A stretch of DNA of 39,264 bases from an uncultured bacterium (lineage in GTDB: Bacteria > Verrucomicrobiota > Kiritimatiellia > RFP12 > UBA1067): assembly GCA_902761035.1 (NCBI GenBank), contig CACWIW010000020.1:1-39264 (forward strand), written 5' to 3'. Positions 22,996 to 31,167 of the stretch are shown piece after piece. The position numbers and the translations under genes are program-made. The notes beneath the pieces are model-generated. The model worked only from the letters and a program-made list of their open reading frames with translations, did not search any database and was not told the origin of the DNA. The first letter of the stretch is position 1; each line of letters opens with the position of its first letter.

Positions 22996-25900
22996 GTGCG
23001 GCTCGCGATGGTGGACGATGACGGACCGACTCTGAAAAGAGCAATCGTTTCGCCCGGTCCCTATCACCGCGGCAATCCAGTTACAATTTCTTTAATATTC
23101 AACGAGGCCGTCATTCCGACCTACGCCGGTAGGGGCGGAATTTTAACATCGTGGGGAGAATTCACAAACGTCGGAAACACCGGTGTAAACGTACTCACCT
23201 TCACGGGCAACATTCCAGACTATGTCGCAGACGGCACAGAGTTGTCTATGTCCGGCACCATCGGCCTCTCAGTTTCTGACTTTGCAGGCAATCCGTGGCA
23301 TGGGTTTTACATCTACGACTTCAGTGTCAGGGTTTCTCCCAGCTACGACTACCCCATATCCTACGATCTCGGCGGCGGCGTCCTTCCCGGCGACGCCTCC
23401 AATCCCGCGTCCTACAGCTACGACACGCCGCGCTTCACCCTCGTGAACCCCGTCCGCGCCGGCTACGTCTTCGACGGTTGGACCGGCACGGGCATCGGCG
23501 GCCTCACGAACTCCGTCTCCGTCGCTCTCCGCAGCCACGGCAACCGCGCCTACACCGCACACTGGACACCCATCGAGTACACTGTCCATTTTGATGCCAA
23601 CGGCGGCTCCGGCACAATGACAGATCAGTCATTCACCTACGACGTGCCGCAAAGCCTCACCTCCAACGTCTTTGCGCGCACGGGCTACATCTTTGCCGGC
23701 TGGGCCTACGCGGGCACGATATTCGCCGACGGCACGACCGCCTGCAACCTCACGAACGAAACCGTCGCCGTGACGCTCGCCGCCCAATGGACGCCCGACT
23801 TGGCTACATACTGGCACGCCGACTCCGACCACGACGGCACATCTGCCGAGCGTTCCTACGTCATCAACACCACCACTGGTTTCAATCTGCTTGCCGACCT
23901 TGTGGACGAATTCGAAGGAAAATACTTCGTCCTCTGCTTGACGGATCCATTCGATAACGTCATCATCGGCAACTACGGCAACAACTATTTCGACGATGTT
24001 ACAATCTCCGTTAATCCTGGCCAGTACCTAACTGACGGCGCTACCACCTATAGCGGCGAGCTCACGGGCGAACAGATCGCCGACCTCGCGGGCAAGACCA
24101 TCCGACCCGCCATTCCCTACATCGACGCCGATGGTGCCGTGCAATACTGCCTCAATTACAACGTCCTCACGAACACCGCCTATAATTATAATGTTGTTTA
24201 CGGCGCATACGGCGCGACATCTTGGTACGTCGCGAACGGCGACGTCACGATCGACGGGCAGCTCGCCTTCCAAGACTCCACCGTCCACCTGGTCCTCTGC
24301 GACGGTGCAACGCTCGATGCCAGCACAATTTCCGCCAGCGACCTTATCATTTATGGCCAAACAAACGGTACTGGCAACATTGCCGTGACATCCAATTATG
24401 GCGTCCGAGCCGGTAACATCACCCTCAACGGCGGTAATGTTGTTGCCAGCAACTGTACGTACGGCGTCTACGCCAATTGCTTTACGATCAACGATGGTAA
24501 TGTTGCTACCAGCAACTGCTTGGACGGCATCTACGTCAATTACTTTACGATCAACGACGGTAACGTCTCTGCCAGCGGCGGCAGGAGGGGTATCTATGCC
24601 GATTACGTTACAATCAACGACGGAAACGTCTCTTCCAGCGGCGACATGAGGGGCATCTACGTAACAAGTAGTTTCACGATCAACGACGGTAGCGTCTCTG
24701 CCACCGGCGACGAGAGTAGTATCTACGCCGATTGCGTTACAATCAACAACGGTAACGTCTCTGCCAGCGGCGGCATGAAGGGCATATACGCAACAAGTAG
24801 TTTCACGATCAACGACGGCAATGTCACAGCCACCTGTGACGCCCTCTATGGCATCTACGCTGCTAACGTCACAATCAACGACGGCAATGTCACAGCCAGT
24901 GGTGACATCCGCGGTATCACCGCTGTTAACGTCACAATCAATGGTGGCAGCGTGACTGCTAACTGCGACAACTACGGTTACGGTATTGACGCCACCGACT
25001 TTGTCACCATCAATGGCGGTACTGTCATCGTCAATGGCACTGCCTTAGGTGTCCGTGCCCAAAACACTATCACTCTCGGCTGGACGAAACCCACCGACAG
25101 CATTACCGTCAGCGGCACCACTAATTTCTACGCAGCCGTCGTCTCCGTCATGTCCAATCAGTATTTCACAGACGGGATTAACACCTACGGTGGGGCGATT
25201 ACGTGTGAACAGATCGCCGCCCTCGCGGGCAAGACACTGCGTCCGGCCATTCCATATATCGATGCCAACGGCGACACGCAATACTGCTCCGACTTCATCA
25301 TTCTCACGAACGCCACGGCCGATGTCGAATACGGCATAAGCGGTACGGACACCTGGTATGTTGTGTGCAGCAACGTCATGATCGAAGGCTCGCTTCGCTT
25401 CAATGATGACCATTCCAATCTAATACTCTGCGACGGTGCCACCCTTGCTGTCACCAACTCCAACTCTAGTATCGCCGCCGTCCGTCCCTACGGTCGCCTT
25501 ACCATCTACGGCCAGGCTGGTGGCACCGGAGCCGTCATTGCCAAAGGCTCCAGCTCTGGCATTGAGGCAGAAGGTTCCATTACCGTCAACGGCGGCGCCG
25601 TCACTGCCACCGGCGAATCCGACGACGGCATCTACGTAACTAACGGCGATGTCACGATCAACGACGGTACAGTCATTGTCACGGGCGAATACGACGGCAT
25701 CTACGTCCATAACGGCGATGTCACAATCAACAGCGGCACCGTCACCGCCGAGGGCGACTACGGCATCTACGTCAAGAACGGCAACATCACCCTCGGCTGG
25801 ACGGATCCCGGCGACAGCATCTACGCCAGCCGCTACAGGGGCAGCGTCACCGTCAAGACCGGCCAGAAGTTCACCGACGGCAGTCTAGCTTATCAGGGCG

Positions 25901-27609
25901 AAATCAGCGATCTTTCCGCAATCGCAGGCAAGACGCTGCGGCCGTGCTTGTCGTGGAAACAGCTACAAACGCAACTCGACGCGGGCGGTACCGTGACGCT
26001 ATATAACGATGTGGCCGCGATGTCCGACGATGTGTCACTTACGGTCACGAACGCCATCACGCTCGACCTGAACGGCCACACACTTACGCACAACGGCAAC
26101 GCCCAGGTCCTCAGTGTCGGAACCGGCGGCGACTTCACGCTCACCAATAGCCTTGCTACAGGTGCCGTGACAGGTGGCGGCGATCACGGCGTGTACGTGG
26201 GGAACAATGCCGTGTTCCGCCTCCAGGGTGGCGCGATCGCCGGGAACGTGTCTGGCTACGCCGGCGGCGGCGTGTTCGTGGATGAGGATGGCACGTTCGA
26301 GATGTCGGGCGGTTCGATTACGAACAATGTCGTTCAGGATGGCATCTACTCCGGTGGCGGTGTGTACGTGGCCAACGATGGCACGTTCACGATGACCGGC
26401 GGCGAAATCTCCGGCAACACGGCCGATGACTTCGGCGGTGGAGTGTACATGGTCTCGGGCAGCACGTTCACGATGACCGGCGGCGAAATCTCCGGCAACA
26501 CGGCCACTTATGGTGGCGGCGTGTACGTGGTCAGGGAGTGCGCGTTCACGTTGACCGGCGGCGAAATCTCCGGCAACACGGCCACTTATGGCGGCGGTGT
26601 GTATCAGGACCGCGGCACGTTCACGATGTCTGGCGGTATGATCATTGGTAACACGGCCAATTACGGCGGCGGTATGTGTCATGTAGGCGGCACGTTCACG
26701 ATGACCGGCGGCGAAATCTCCAGCAACATGGCTGCTGACGGCGGCGGCGTGTATATGCACAGTACTTTGTACGGCACTTTCACGGTTTCGGGTAGCCCTG
26801 TTGTTTCCGACAACACCAACTCCATCGGTGCGGCGAATAACGTCTATCTGTCCTCTGGGTGCACGATCGTCGTAAATGGCCTTTCGGCGGGTGCGTACCT
26901 CGGCGTGACCACCGCGAGCGCGCCGACCGAGTCCTCGTCCGTCACGTTCGCCACCGATGCGTCGAATGGCGACGAAGAGTATTTCTTCAGCGATGATCCT
27001 GGTTGCCATGTGGAGCGGGACGGCAGCTATCTGCGGCTCGTTCTGGGGGCGATTCCCGATGGCTTCAAGGATCCCGAAGGTGCCGTTATCGAGGATTCCG
27101 GCGTCATCGACTGGCTCTCGGGCAATGGCTTCACGCAGGCCGACATCAACAACCTTGGTAACGACTCCGACGCCACGGACAAGCTGTATGAGTGTTTCCT
27201 GCTCAACTGCGACTTCACCGCGCAGAATGCTGGCGGTGCGCTCAACCTCACCGACATTGCGGTCAGCAACGGCGTCGTCTCCGTCACGGTGCAGCTGACC
27301 CGCAAAGCGCCGCTGGGCTTCATTAACGGTCATCTCTATCTTTACGGCGCGAATGACCTCGCCACCGGCTTCGGCAGATCCCCGATCGATGACGTGTCCA
27401 TCGACTTCGGCACGGACGATCCGACCTTCGACATCGCCAAGTCCGACGATTTGGTCACGCAGACCGCGACTGCCACCTTCGACGTTAGCGTTGTCACGCA
27501 TAAGTTCTTCTATGCCGCCATTGAGCCCATTATCCCTAACGAGCCCGAACCGGAGCCTGAGCCAGAACCAGAGCCTGAGCCAGAGCCTGATCCTGATCCG
27601 GAAGAGTGA
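22996..27609 (+). CDS. giant secreted mosaic protein: InlB-type repeats, beta-helices, EP-rich tail
   Basis: This 1537-codon frame has no signal peptide of its own and is open upstream to before 22880, where it reads YITTRFDCGGKNDD, so it is taken as the rest of the gene at 21869. In order: a bacterial Ig-like region (SLIFNEAV, FAGNP); two Listeria-Bacteroides (InlB B) repeats ending FDGWTG and FAGWAY (about 23340-23790); a long beta-helix with about ten units of the FTINDGNVSASGG..GIYA type (24400-25070); a second helix block with TVNGGAVTATGE units (25320-25830); a Pmp/polymorphic-type block with six GTFTMTGGEISGNTA units (26260-26780); a conserved C-terminal domain (27055-27530); and a Glu-Pro tail. 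Such proteins are surface adhesins or matrix components. No catalytic motif, LPXTG or PEP-CTERM anchor is visible. Confidence 0.78.
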   Translation: MRLAMVDDDGPTLKRAIVSPGPYHRGNPVTISLIFNEAVIPTYAGRGGILTSWGEFTNVGNTGVNVLTFTGNIPDYVADGTELSMSGTIGLSVSDFAGNPWHGFYIYDFSVRVSPSYDYPISYDLGGGVLPGDASNPASYSYDTPRFTLVNPVRAGYVFDGWTGTGIGGLTNSVSVALRSHGNRAYTAHWTPIEYTVHFDANGGSGTMTDQSFTYDVPQSLTSNVFARTGYIFAGWAYAGTIFADGTTACNLTNETVAVTLAAQWTPDLATYWHADSDHDGTSAERSYVINTTTGFNLLADLVDEFEGKYFVLCLTDPFDNVIIGNYGNNYFDDVTISVNPGQYLTDGATTYSGELTGEQIADLAGKTIRPAIPYIDADGAVQYCLNYNVLTNTAYNYNVVYGAYGATSWYVANGDVTIDGQLAFQDSTVHLVLCDGATLDASTISASDLIIYGQTNGTGNIAVTSNYGVRAGNITLNGGNVVASNCTYGVYANCFTINDGNVATSNCLDGIYVNYFTINDGNVSASGGRRGIYADYVTINDGNVSSSGDMRGIYVTSSFTINDGSVSATGDESSIYADCVTINNGNVSASGGMKGIYATSSFTINDGNVTATCDALYGIYAANVTINDGNVTASGDIRGITAVNVTINGGSVTANCDNYGYGIDATDFVTINGGTVIVNGTALGVRAQNTITLGWTKPTDSITVSGTTNFYAAVVSVMSNQYFTDGINTYGGAITCEQIAALAGKTLRPAIPYIDANGDTQYCSDFIILTNATADVEYGISGTDTWYVVCSNVMIEGSLRFNDDHSNLILCDGATLAVTNSNSSIAAVRPYGRLTIYGQAGGTGAVIAKGSSSGIEAEGSITVNGGAVTATGESDDGIYVTNGDVTINDGTVIVTGEYDGIYVHNGDVTINSGTVTAEGDYGIYVKNGNITLGWTDPGDSIYASRYRGSVTVKTGQKFTDGSLAYQGEISDLSAIAGKTLRPCLSWKQLQTQLDAGGTVTLYNDVAAMSDDVSLTVTNAITLDLNGHTLTHNGNAQVLSVGTGGDFTLTNSLATGAVTGGGDHGVYVGNNAVFRLQGGAIAGNVSGYAGGGVFVDEDGTFEMSGGSITNNVVQDGIYSGGGVYVANDGTFTMTGGEISGNTADDFGGGVYMVSGSTFTMTGGEISGNTATYGGGVYVVRECAFTLTGGEISGNTATYGGGVYQDRGTFTMSGGMIIGNTANYGGGMCHVGGTFTMTGGEISSNMAADGGGVYMHSTLYGTFTVSGSPVVSDNTNSIGAANNVYLSSGCTIVVNGLSAGAYLGVTTASAPTESSSVTFATDASNGDEEYFFSDDPGCHVERDGSYLRLVLGAIPDGFKDPEGAVIEDSGVIDWLSGNGFTQADINNLGNDSDATDKLYECFLLNCDFTAQNAGGALNLTDIAVSNGVVSVTVQLTRKAPLGFINGHLYLYGANDLATGFGRSPIDDVSIDFGTDDPTFDIAKSDDLVTQTATATFDVSVVTHKFFYAAIEPIIPNEPEPEPEPEPEPEPEPDPDPEE
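24404..25070 (+). repeat. in-gene DNA repeats of about 66-72 bp coding for beta-helix rungs
   Basis: Near-identical phrases such as ACGATCAACGACGG and GTCTCTGCCAGCGGCG recur roughly every 60-72 bp about ten times. Each unit makes one helix rung. The high DNA identity between neighbours (compare about 24660-24720 with 24780-24840) suggests recent unit duplication. Confidence 0.75.
26360..26760 (+). repeat. in-gene DNA repeats of about 65-75 bp (GGEISGNTA units)
   Basis: GACCGGCGGCGAAATCTCC followed by GGCAACACGGCC recurs at about 26394, 26475, 26554 and, in variant form, 26634 and 26703. Each is followed by a GGCGG-TGTGTA turn. It is a tandem array of Pmp-like rungs that could expand or contract in frame. 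Confidence 0.75.
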
Positions 27610-27610
27610 T

Positions 27611-27720
27611 ACTGAAACGGGCGTCTCGCCCGTTGCGGGAGCGGCCGCGCTTGTCGCGGCCGTATGGAGAGCCGCCATCTTGGCGGCTCCAGTAGGGCGA
27701 GCCGTCCTCGGCGAGCCGCC
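27611..27720. repeat. 3' palindromic repeat block, copy 1
   Basis: Just after the stop codon come AACGGGCG / CGCCCGTT (27616-27634, loop TCT), the 27-bp element CGGCCGCG / CGCGGCCG around CTTGT (27637-27662), GAGCCGCCA / TGGCGGCTC (27669-27689, loop TCT), and the TAGGGCGAG-CCGTC unit. The first two recur in the same order right after the stop of the gene ending at 30999. Confidence 0.8.
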
Positions 27721-27742
27721 GCCCACCCGCTGGAGGGGGATA

Positions 27743-27839
27743 GGACAAAAGACAGAGGACAGAAGACAAAGGATAAGTGGCTGTGAAGCGCAAAGCACCC
27801 TCCAGCCCAATCCTCTACCTTTTGTCCTTTGTCTTCTGT
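27743..27839. repeat. overlapping inverted repeats of ACAGAAGACAAAGGA
   Basis: ACAGAAGACAAAGGA (27759-27773) is the exact reverse complement of 27825-27839. The adjoining GGACAAAAGACAGAGGA (27743-27759) pairs, with three mismatches, with 27811-27827. The 27610-27913 gap otherwise holds only the palindromic block and no gene. Confidence 0.75.
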
Positions 27840-27913
27840 TGACGCTACCGCATGGAATGTGATAAACTACTGGCGCACTGCAAAATCACTTAACAATTTA
27901 AGCGAATTGGCAA

Positions 27914-29251
27914 ATGAGAGAAATTAAGATTGCGCGCGACTCATACGTCGAGACATTGCTTGCACGACGCATGAACGGCTTTGTGAAGGTCATCACCGGC
28001 ATCAGGCGGTGTGGCAAGTCGTATCTGCTGGACAAGCTCTTCCGCGAACGGCTTCTTGCAGAAGGCGTCGCGGAAGACCATGTCATATCAATTGACCTTG
28101 ACGACAAGAAGTTCATTGCGCTCAGGAATCCCCTCAAGCTTGACGAATACGTGCGCCGATGCATTCGCAAGGGGAAAAAGCCGTATTACGTGTTCATCGA
28201 CGAGATTCAGCGTTCTTTCAAGGTGCCGATTCCCGGGATAGACGTTTCGACGCTCACGCCCGAAGACCGCGAAGACGCACTCATCACGTTCTACGACGTT
28301 CTGAACGGATGGAAGAAAATCGAAAACGCCGACGTATATGTGACCGGCTCGAACTCGAAGACGCTCTCAAGCGACATCGCCACGAACTTCCGGGACCGGG
28401 GGCAACAACTTCGCGTCTGGCCGCTGTCGTTCGCGGAATGGCTGCCGGCGTCGGGTCTGTCCGACAAGATGGAGGCGTTCCACCGCTATCTGACATGGGG
28501 CGGCATGCCTGTCGCCGCGCTCACGGACGATGCCGACGAACGGGCCGCCTATCTCAAGGGGTTGTTCGACGAGGTTTACCTCAAGGACATACGGGAACGG
28601 CATGGCGTAAAGGACGACATCGTGCTTTCGAACCTGATTGACGTTCTTTCCTCGGACATCGGAAGCCTGACGAATCCGCACAAGATCGGCGATACGATGA
28701 ATACGCTCTGGAAGATGCATCCAAGCGACCATACGCTCAAGGCCTACATCGGATACCTTGAGGATGCATTTCTCTTCGGCCATGCGCGGCGATTTGAGGT
28801 GAAGGGACGCCGTTATATCGATTCCCCCATGAAGTACTATGCGACCGACTTGGGGCTTCGCAACGCGCGGCTCAACTTCCGCGACACCGACCTTAGCCAT
28901 CCGATGGAGAACGCGATCTACAACGAACTCCTGCGGAGGGGATGCAACGTCGACGTCGGGGTGGTGCCGATTTCCGCGCGCGACGGCAACGGCCGGCAAT
29001 CGATCCGCCAGCACGAGATTGATTTCGTGGTCAACCGCGGCAACGACAAGATCTACATTCAGTCGGCGCTGCGGATGGACGATGCAGCGAAGGAACGGCA
29101 GGAGACGCTTTCGTTGCGCAAGACCGGCGACTTCTTCAAGAAGGTCGTCATCACGGACGGCTACGGCGAGGCGCATTCGGATGCAGACGGCATCATCCAC
29201 GTCGGCGTGATTCCGTTCATGCTGGACGAGATGATCCTCAAGAGGCTGTAA
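27914..29251 (+). CDS. AAA_14-type ATPase with DUF4143-like C-terminus
   Basis: This 445-residue protein belongs to the large family of accessory ATPases common in anaerobes and archaea. Walker A is GIRRCGKSYLL (29-39), Walker B YVFIDEIQ, and a sensor-like VTGSNSKTL follows. The middle contains WPLSFAEWLP and WGGMPVAAL, typical of the AAA_14 group. The C-terminal DUF4143-like part, ending EIDFVVNRGNDKIYIQSA, has the look of a PD-(D/E)xK-type fold. The molecular role of this family is not established. No Shine-Dalgarno sequence precedes the ATG, and a -10-like GATAAACT lies about 45 nt upstream. It lies alone between two secreted-protein genes. Confidence 0.85.
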   Translation: MREIKIARDSYVETLLARRMNGFVKVITGIRRCGKSYLLDKLFRERLLAEGVAEDHVISIDLDDKKFIALRNPLKLDEYVRRCIRKGKKPYYVFIDEIQRSFKVPIPGIDVSTLTPEDREDALITFYDVLNGWKKIENADVYVTGSNSKTLSSDIATNFRDRGQQLRVWPLSFAEWLPASGLSDKMEAFHRYLTWGGMPVAALTDDADERAAYLKGLFDEVYLKDIRERHGVKDDIVLSNLIDVLSSDIGSLTNPHKIGDTMNTLWKMHPSDHTLKAYIGYLEDAFLFGHARRFEVKGRRYIDSPMKYYATDLGLRNARLNFRDTDLSHPMENAIYNELLRRGCNVDVGVVPISARDGNGRQSIRQHEIDFVVNRGNDKIYIQSALRMDDAAKERQETLSLRKTGDFFKKVVITDGYGEAHSDADGIIHVGVIPFMLDEMILKRL

Positions 29252-29277
29252 TCCCAACGCCTGGGAGACACAACATT

Positions 29278-29325
29278 CCCCCAACTTTTGCTATGCTATC
29301 CCCAACCTTCAAAGGAAGCACCCGC
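29278..29325 (+). promoter_or_regulatory. shared secreted-protein promoter cassette, copy 2
   Basis: The preceding ACATTCCCCCAACTTTTGC block, TATGCT (29292-29297), CCCCAACCT and AAAGGAAGC lead to the ATG at 29326. Base by base it parallels the cassettes before 21869 and 34355. Confidence 0.65.
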
Positions 29326-30999
29326 ATGAAAATGCCAATCTTTCGCTCAACTGCCGCCGCGACGATCACCGTCGTGTCCGTTCTCGCGACCTGCGCCGCC
29401 GCCGGAGAAACCGTCACCGCCGAGCCGGACGCCTTGCTCGACTACATCGAGGCGACGGGGTCGCAGTACATCGACACGGGCGTGAACGCCGAGACCGGAC
29501 TCAAGGCCAGCATAGACTTCGCGTGGGCCGACCGGGATCTGAGCGGCCTCGACTGGTCGCTCCTGGACGCCAGCACGGACAGCAACAACGCGAACAAACG
29601 GTCGCGCTTCTTCATGTGCCACCTTTACGACAAGGACGGAACGGCACGGCCGTTCTTTGCCTACGGACTCAAACAGCGCCGGAATCCCGCTGGCTCGGTT
29701 CCCTTCGTCGGCGGGCAGCGTTGCGAGATCATCACGGACATGTCGAGCACCAACTCCTTTGAGCTGACACAGAACGGCGTGAACACCTTCGATGCCGCCG
29801 ACCGCGAGACTTTTGCGACGAACGGACTCGTCAACCTCCACCTCAACCTCTTCGTGTTCGCCGCCAACAACGGCGGGCGTCCAAGTTGGTACGGCCAGGG
29901 CAAACTCTACGAACTGAAGATATTCATGAAGAACGCCACGACGGACGAGTTCGATTTGCTTCGCCACTACATTCCCTGCACCAAGGACAACCGCGCCGGG
30001 CTCTACGACAAGGTAAACGGCACGATCTCCTTCTCCGCCAGCAGCACTAATTTCATTGCCGGCTCGGTCACGAACGCCGTTCCCCAGCCAATCGAGGTCA
30101 CGCTCTTCGACGAACATCCCGAATGGGGCTACAAGGTCGAAGGCCTTGGAGCGGGCCATGACGAGATGGCGCTTGTCTTTACGAACCAGAACGTCTCCTC
30201 GATGGCGTGGACCGTGCCGGCTGATTTGACCGACGTGCAGTTCCTCGTTGTTGGCGGCGGCGGCACGATTTCCGGCTACCTTGGCGGCACGGGCGGCACC
30301 GGCGCGGGCAGTGGCAACACCATTCCAGGCGATTATGGAAACGGCCAGGACGCCCTCGCGAATCAGGGCGGCGGCGGCGGTGGCGGCGGTCGCTACGGCA
30401 ACGGCGGCAAGGGCGGCTCCGGCATCGTCGTCCTGCGCTTCCGCGTGCCAGATGTGGCGACAGGCTACAATGATCCGCAAGGCAACGAAATCCAAGATTA
30501 CGGCGTCGTTGACTGGCTCTCGAACAACGGTTTCACGCAGGCCGACATCAACGCCCTCGGCCATGACTCCGCCGCCACGGACAGGCTGTATGAGTGCTGG
30601 CTGCTCAACCTCAACTTCAAGGTGCAGGATGCGGGCGCCACGCTCTGCTTCACCGACATCACGGTCAGCAACAGGGTCTCCATGACGGTGCAGCTCGTCC
30701 GCAAGGCTCCGCTGGCGGGTCGCATCAACGGTACGATCCTTATCTACGGTGCGAATGATCTCGCCGCCGGCTTCGACAGAGACCCGATTCCGGACGAGAG
30801 CGTCGAATACTTCACGGGCGATCCGACCTTCAACCGCGTCACCGCAAGCAACGATACCGTCACGCAGACTGCGGTCGCCACCATGAACAGCAGCGTCACG
30901 GCCAAGTTCTTCAAGGCCGAAATTGGGATTTTCACCCCCTACGAACCCGAAGAACCGTGGGAACCGGAGCCTGAGCCGGAACCGGATCCGGAAGAGTGA
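29326..30999 (+). CDS. secreted protein: LamG-like domain, Gly-rich domain, EP-tailed C-terminal domain
   Basis: This 557-residue protein has a signal peptide (MKMPIFRSTAAATITVVSVL, cleavage near CAAAG). It continues with a concanavalin/LamG-like module that begins LLDYIEATGSQYIDTGVN and includes the turn LYELKIF. A glycine-rich domain follows (FLVVGGGGTISG, GGKGGSGIVVLRF). A C-terminal domain of about 180 residues (DWLSNNGFTQADINALGHD, LYECWLLNLNF, ILIYGANDLAAGF) is closely similar to that of the giant protein ending at 27609, and the chain ends in a Glu-Pro run. The ATG at 29326 is preferred to the one at 29293, which falls inside the -10 box. A surface or matrix role is likely. Confidence 0.82.
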   Translation: MKMPIFRSTAAATITVVSVLATCAAAGETVTAEPDALLDYIEATGSQYIDTGVNAETGLKASIDFAWADRDLSGLDWSLLDASTDSNNANKRSRFFMCHLYDKDGTARPFFAYGLKQRRNPAGSVPFVGGQRCEIITDMSSTNSFELTQNGVNTFDAADRETFATNGLVNLHLNLFVFAANNGGRPSWYGQGKLYELKIFMKNATTDEFDLLRHYIPCTKDNRAGLYDKVNGTISFSASSTNFIAGSVTNAVPQPIEVTLFDEHPEWGYKVEGLGAGHDEMALVFTNQNVSSMAWTVPADLTDVQFLVVGGGGTISGYLGGTGGTGAGSGNTIPGDYGNGQDALANQGGGGGGGGRYGNGGKGGSGIVVLRFRVPDVATGYNDPQGNEIQDYGVVDWLSNNGFTQADINALGHDSAATDRLYECWLLNLNFKVQDAGATLCFTDITVSNRVSMTVQLVRKAPLAGRINGTILIYGANDLAAGFDRDPIPDESVEYFTGDPTFNRVTASNDTVTQTAVATMNSSVTAKFFKAEIGIFTPYEPEEPWEPEPEPEPDPEE

Positions 31000-31010
31000 G
31001 GAATGCTGGG

Positions 31011-31056
31011 ACGGGCGTCCCGCCCGTTGCGGGAGCGGCCGCGCTTGTCGCGGCCG
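31011..31056. repeat. 3' palindromic repeat block, copy 2
   Basis: ACGGGCG / CGCCCGT (31011-31027, loop TCC), then the CGGCCGCG-CTTGT-CGCGGCCG element (31031-31056). It follows the stop codon by 11 nt, matching the block after the giant protein gene in order and spacing. Confidence 0.8.
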
Positions 31057-31060
31057 TGAG

Positions 31061-31103
31061 AAAATCTCCCCTGTTAGGGAAAATCCCGATTAGGGGAGAT
31101 TTT
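31061..31103 (+). terminator. bidirectional-type hairpin terminator
   Basis: AAAATCTCCCCT (31061-31072) pairs perfectly with AGGGGAGATTTT (31092-31103). The 19-nt loop has its own small GGGA / TCCC stem. The A-run on one side and T-run on the other would let it act in either direction. It closes the gene ending at 30999. Confidence 0.65.
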
Positions 31104-31107
31104 AGTA

Positions 31108-31137
31108 TTGACCGTACGGCATTGAATTTGTTATCAT
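31108..31137 (+). promoter_or_regulatory. promoter of the DUF234-type ATPase gene
   Basis: TTGACC (31108-31113), an 18-nt spacer, then TATCAT (31132-31137). It starts five bases after the terminator, so the two genes are cleanly separated. Confidence 0.65.
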
Positions 31138-31167
31138 TTCAGCGCCGTGAGGAAAGGTAGGCAGGAA

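Noticed and set aside
27616..27689. intrinsic terminators after the giant gene
   Set aside because: The hairpins are perfect but no T-run follows any of them; they match the dispersed repeat family instead.
26035..27810. 591-codon open frame opposite the giant secreted protein
   Set aside because: Its translation mirrors the repeats of the sense gene (runs of AAGHRERA), with no start signal or recognisable domain.
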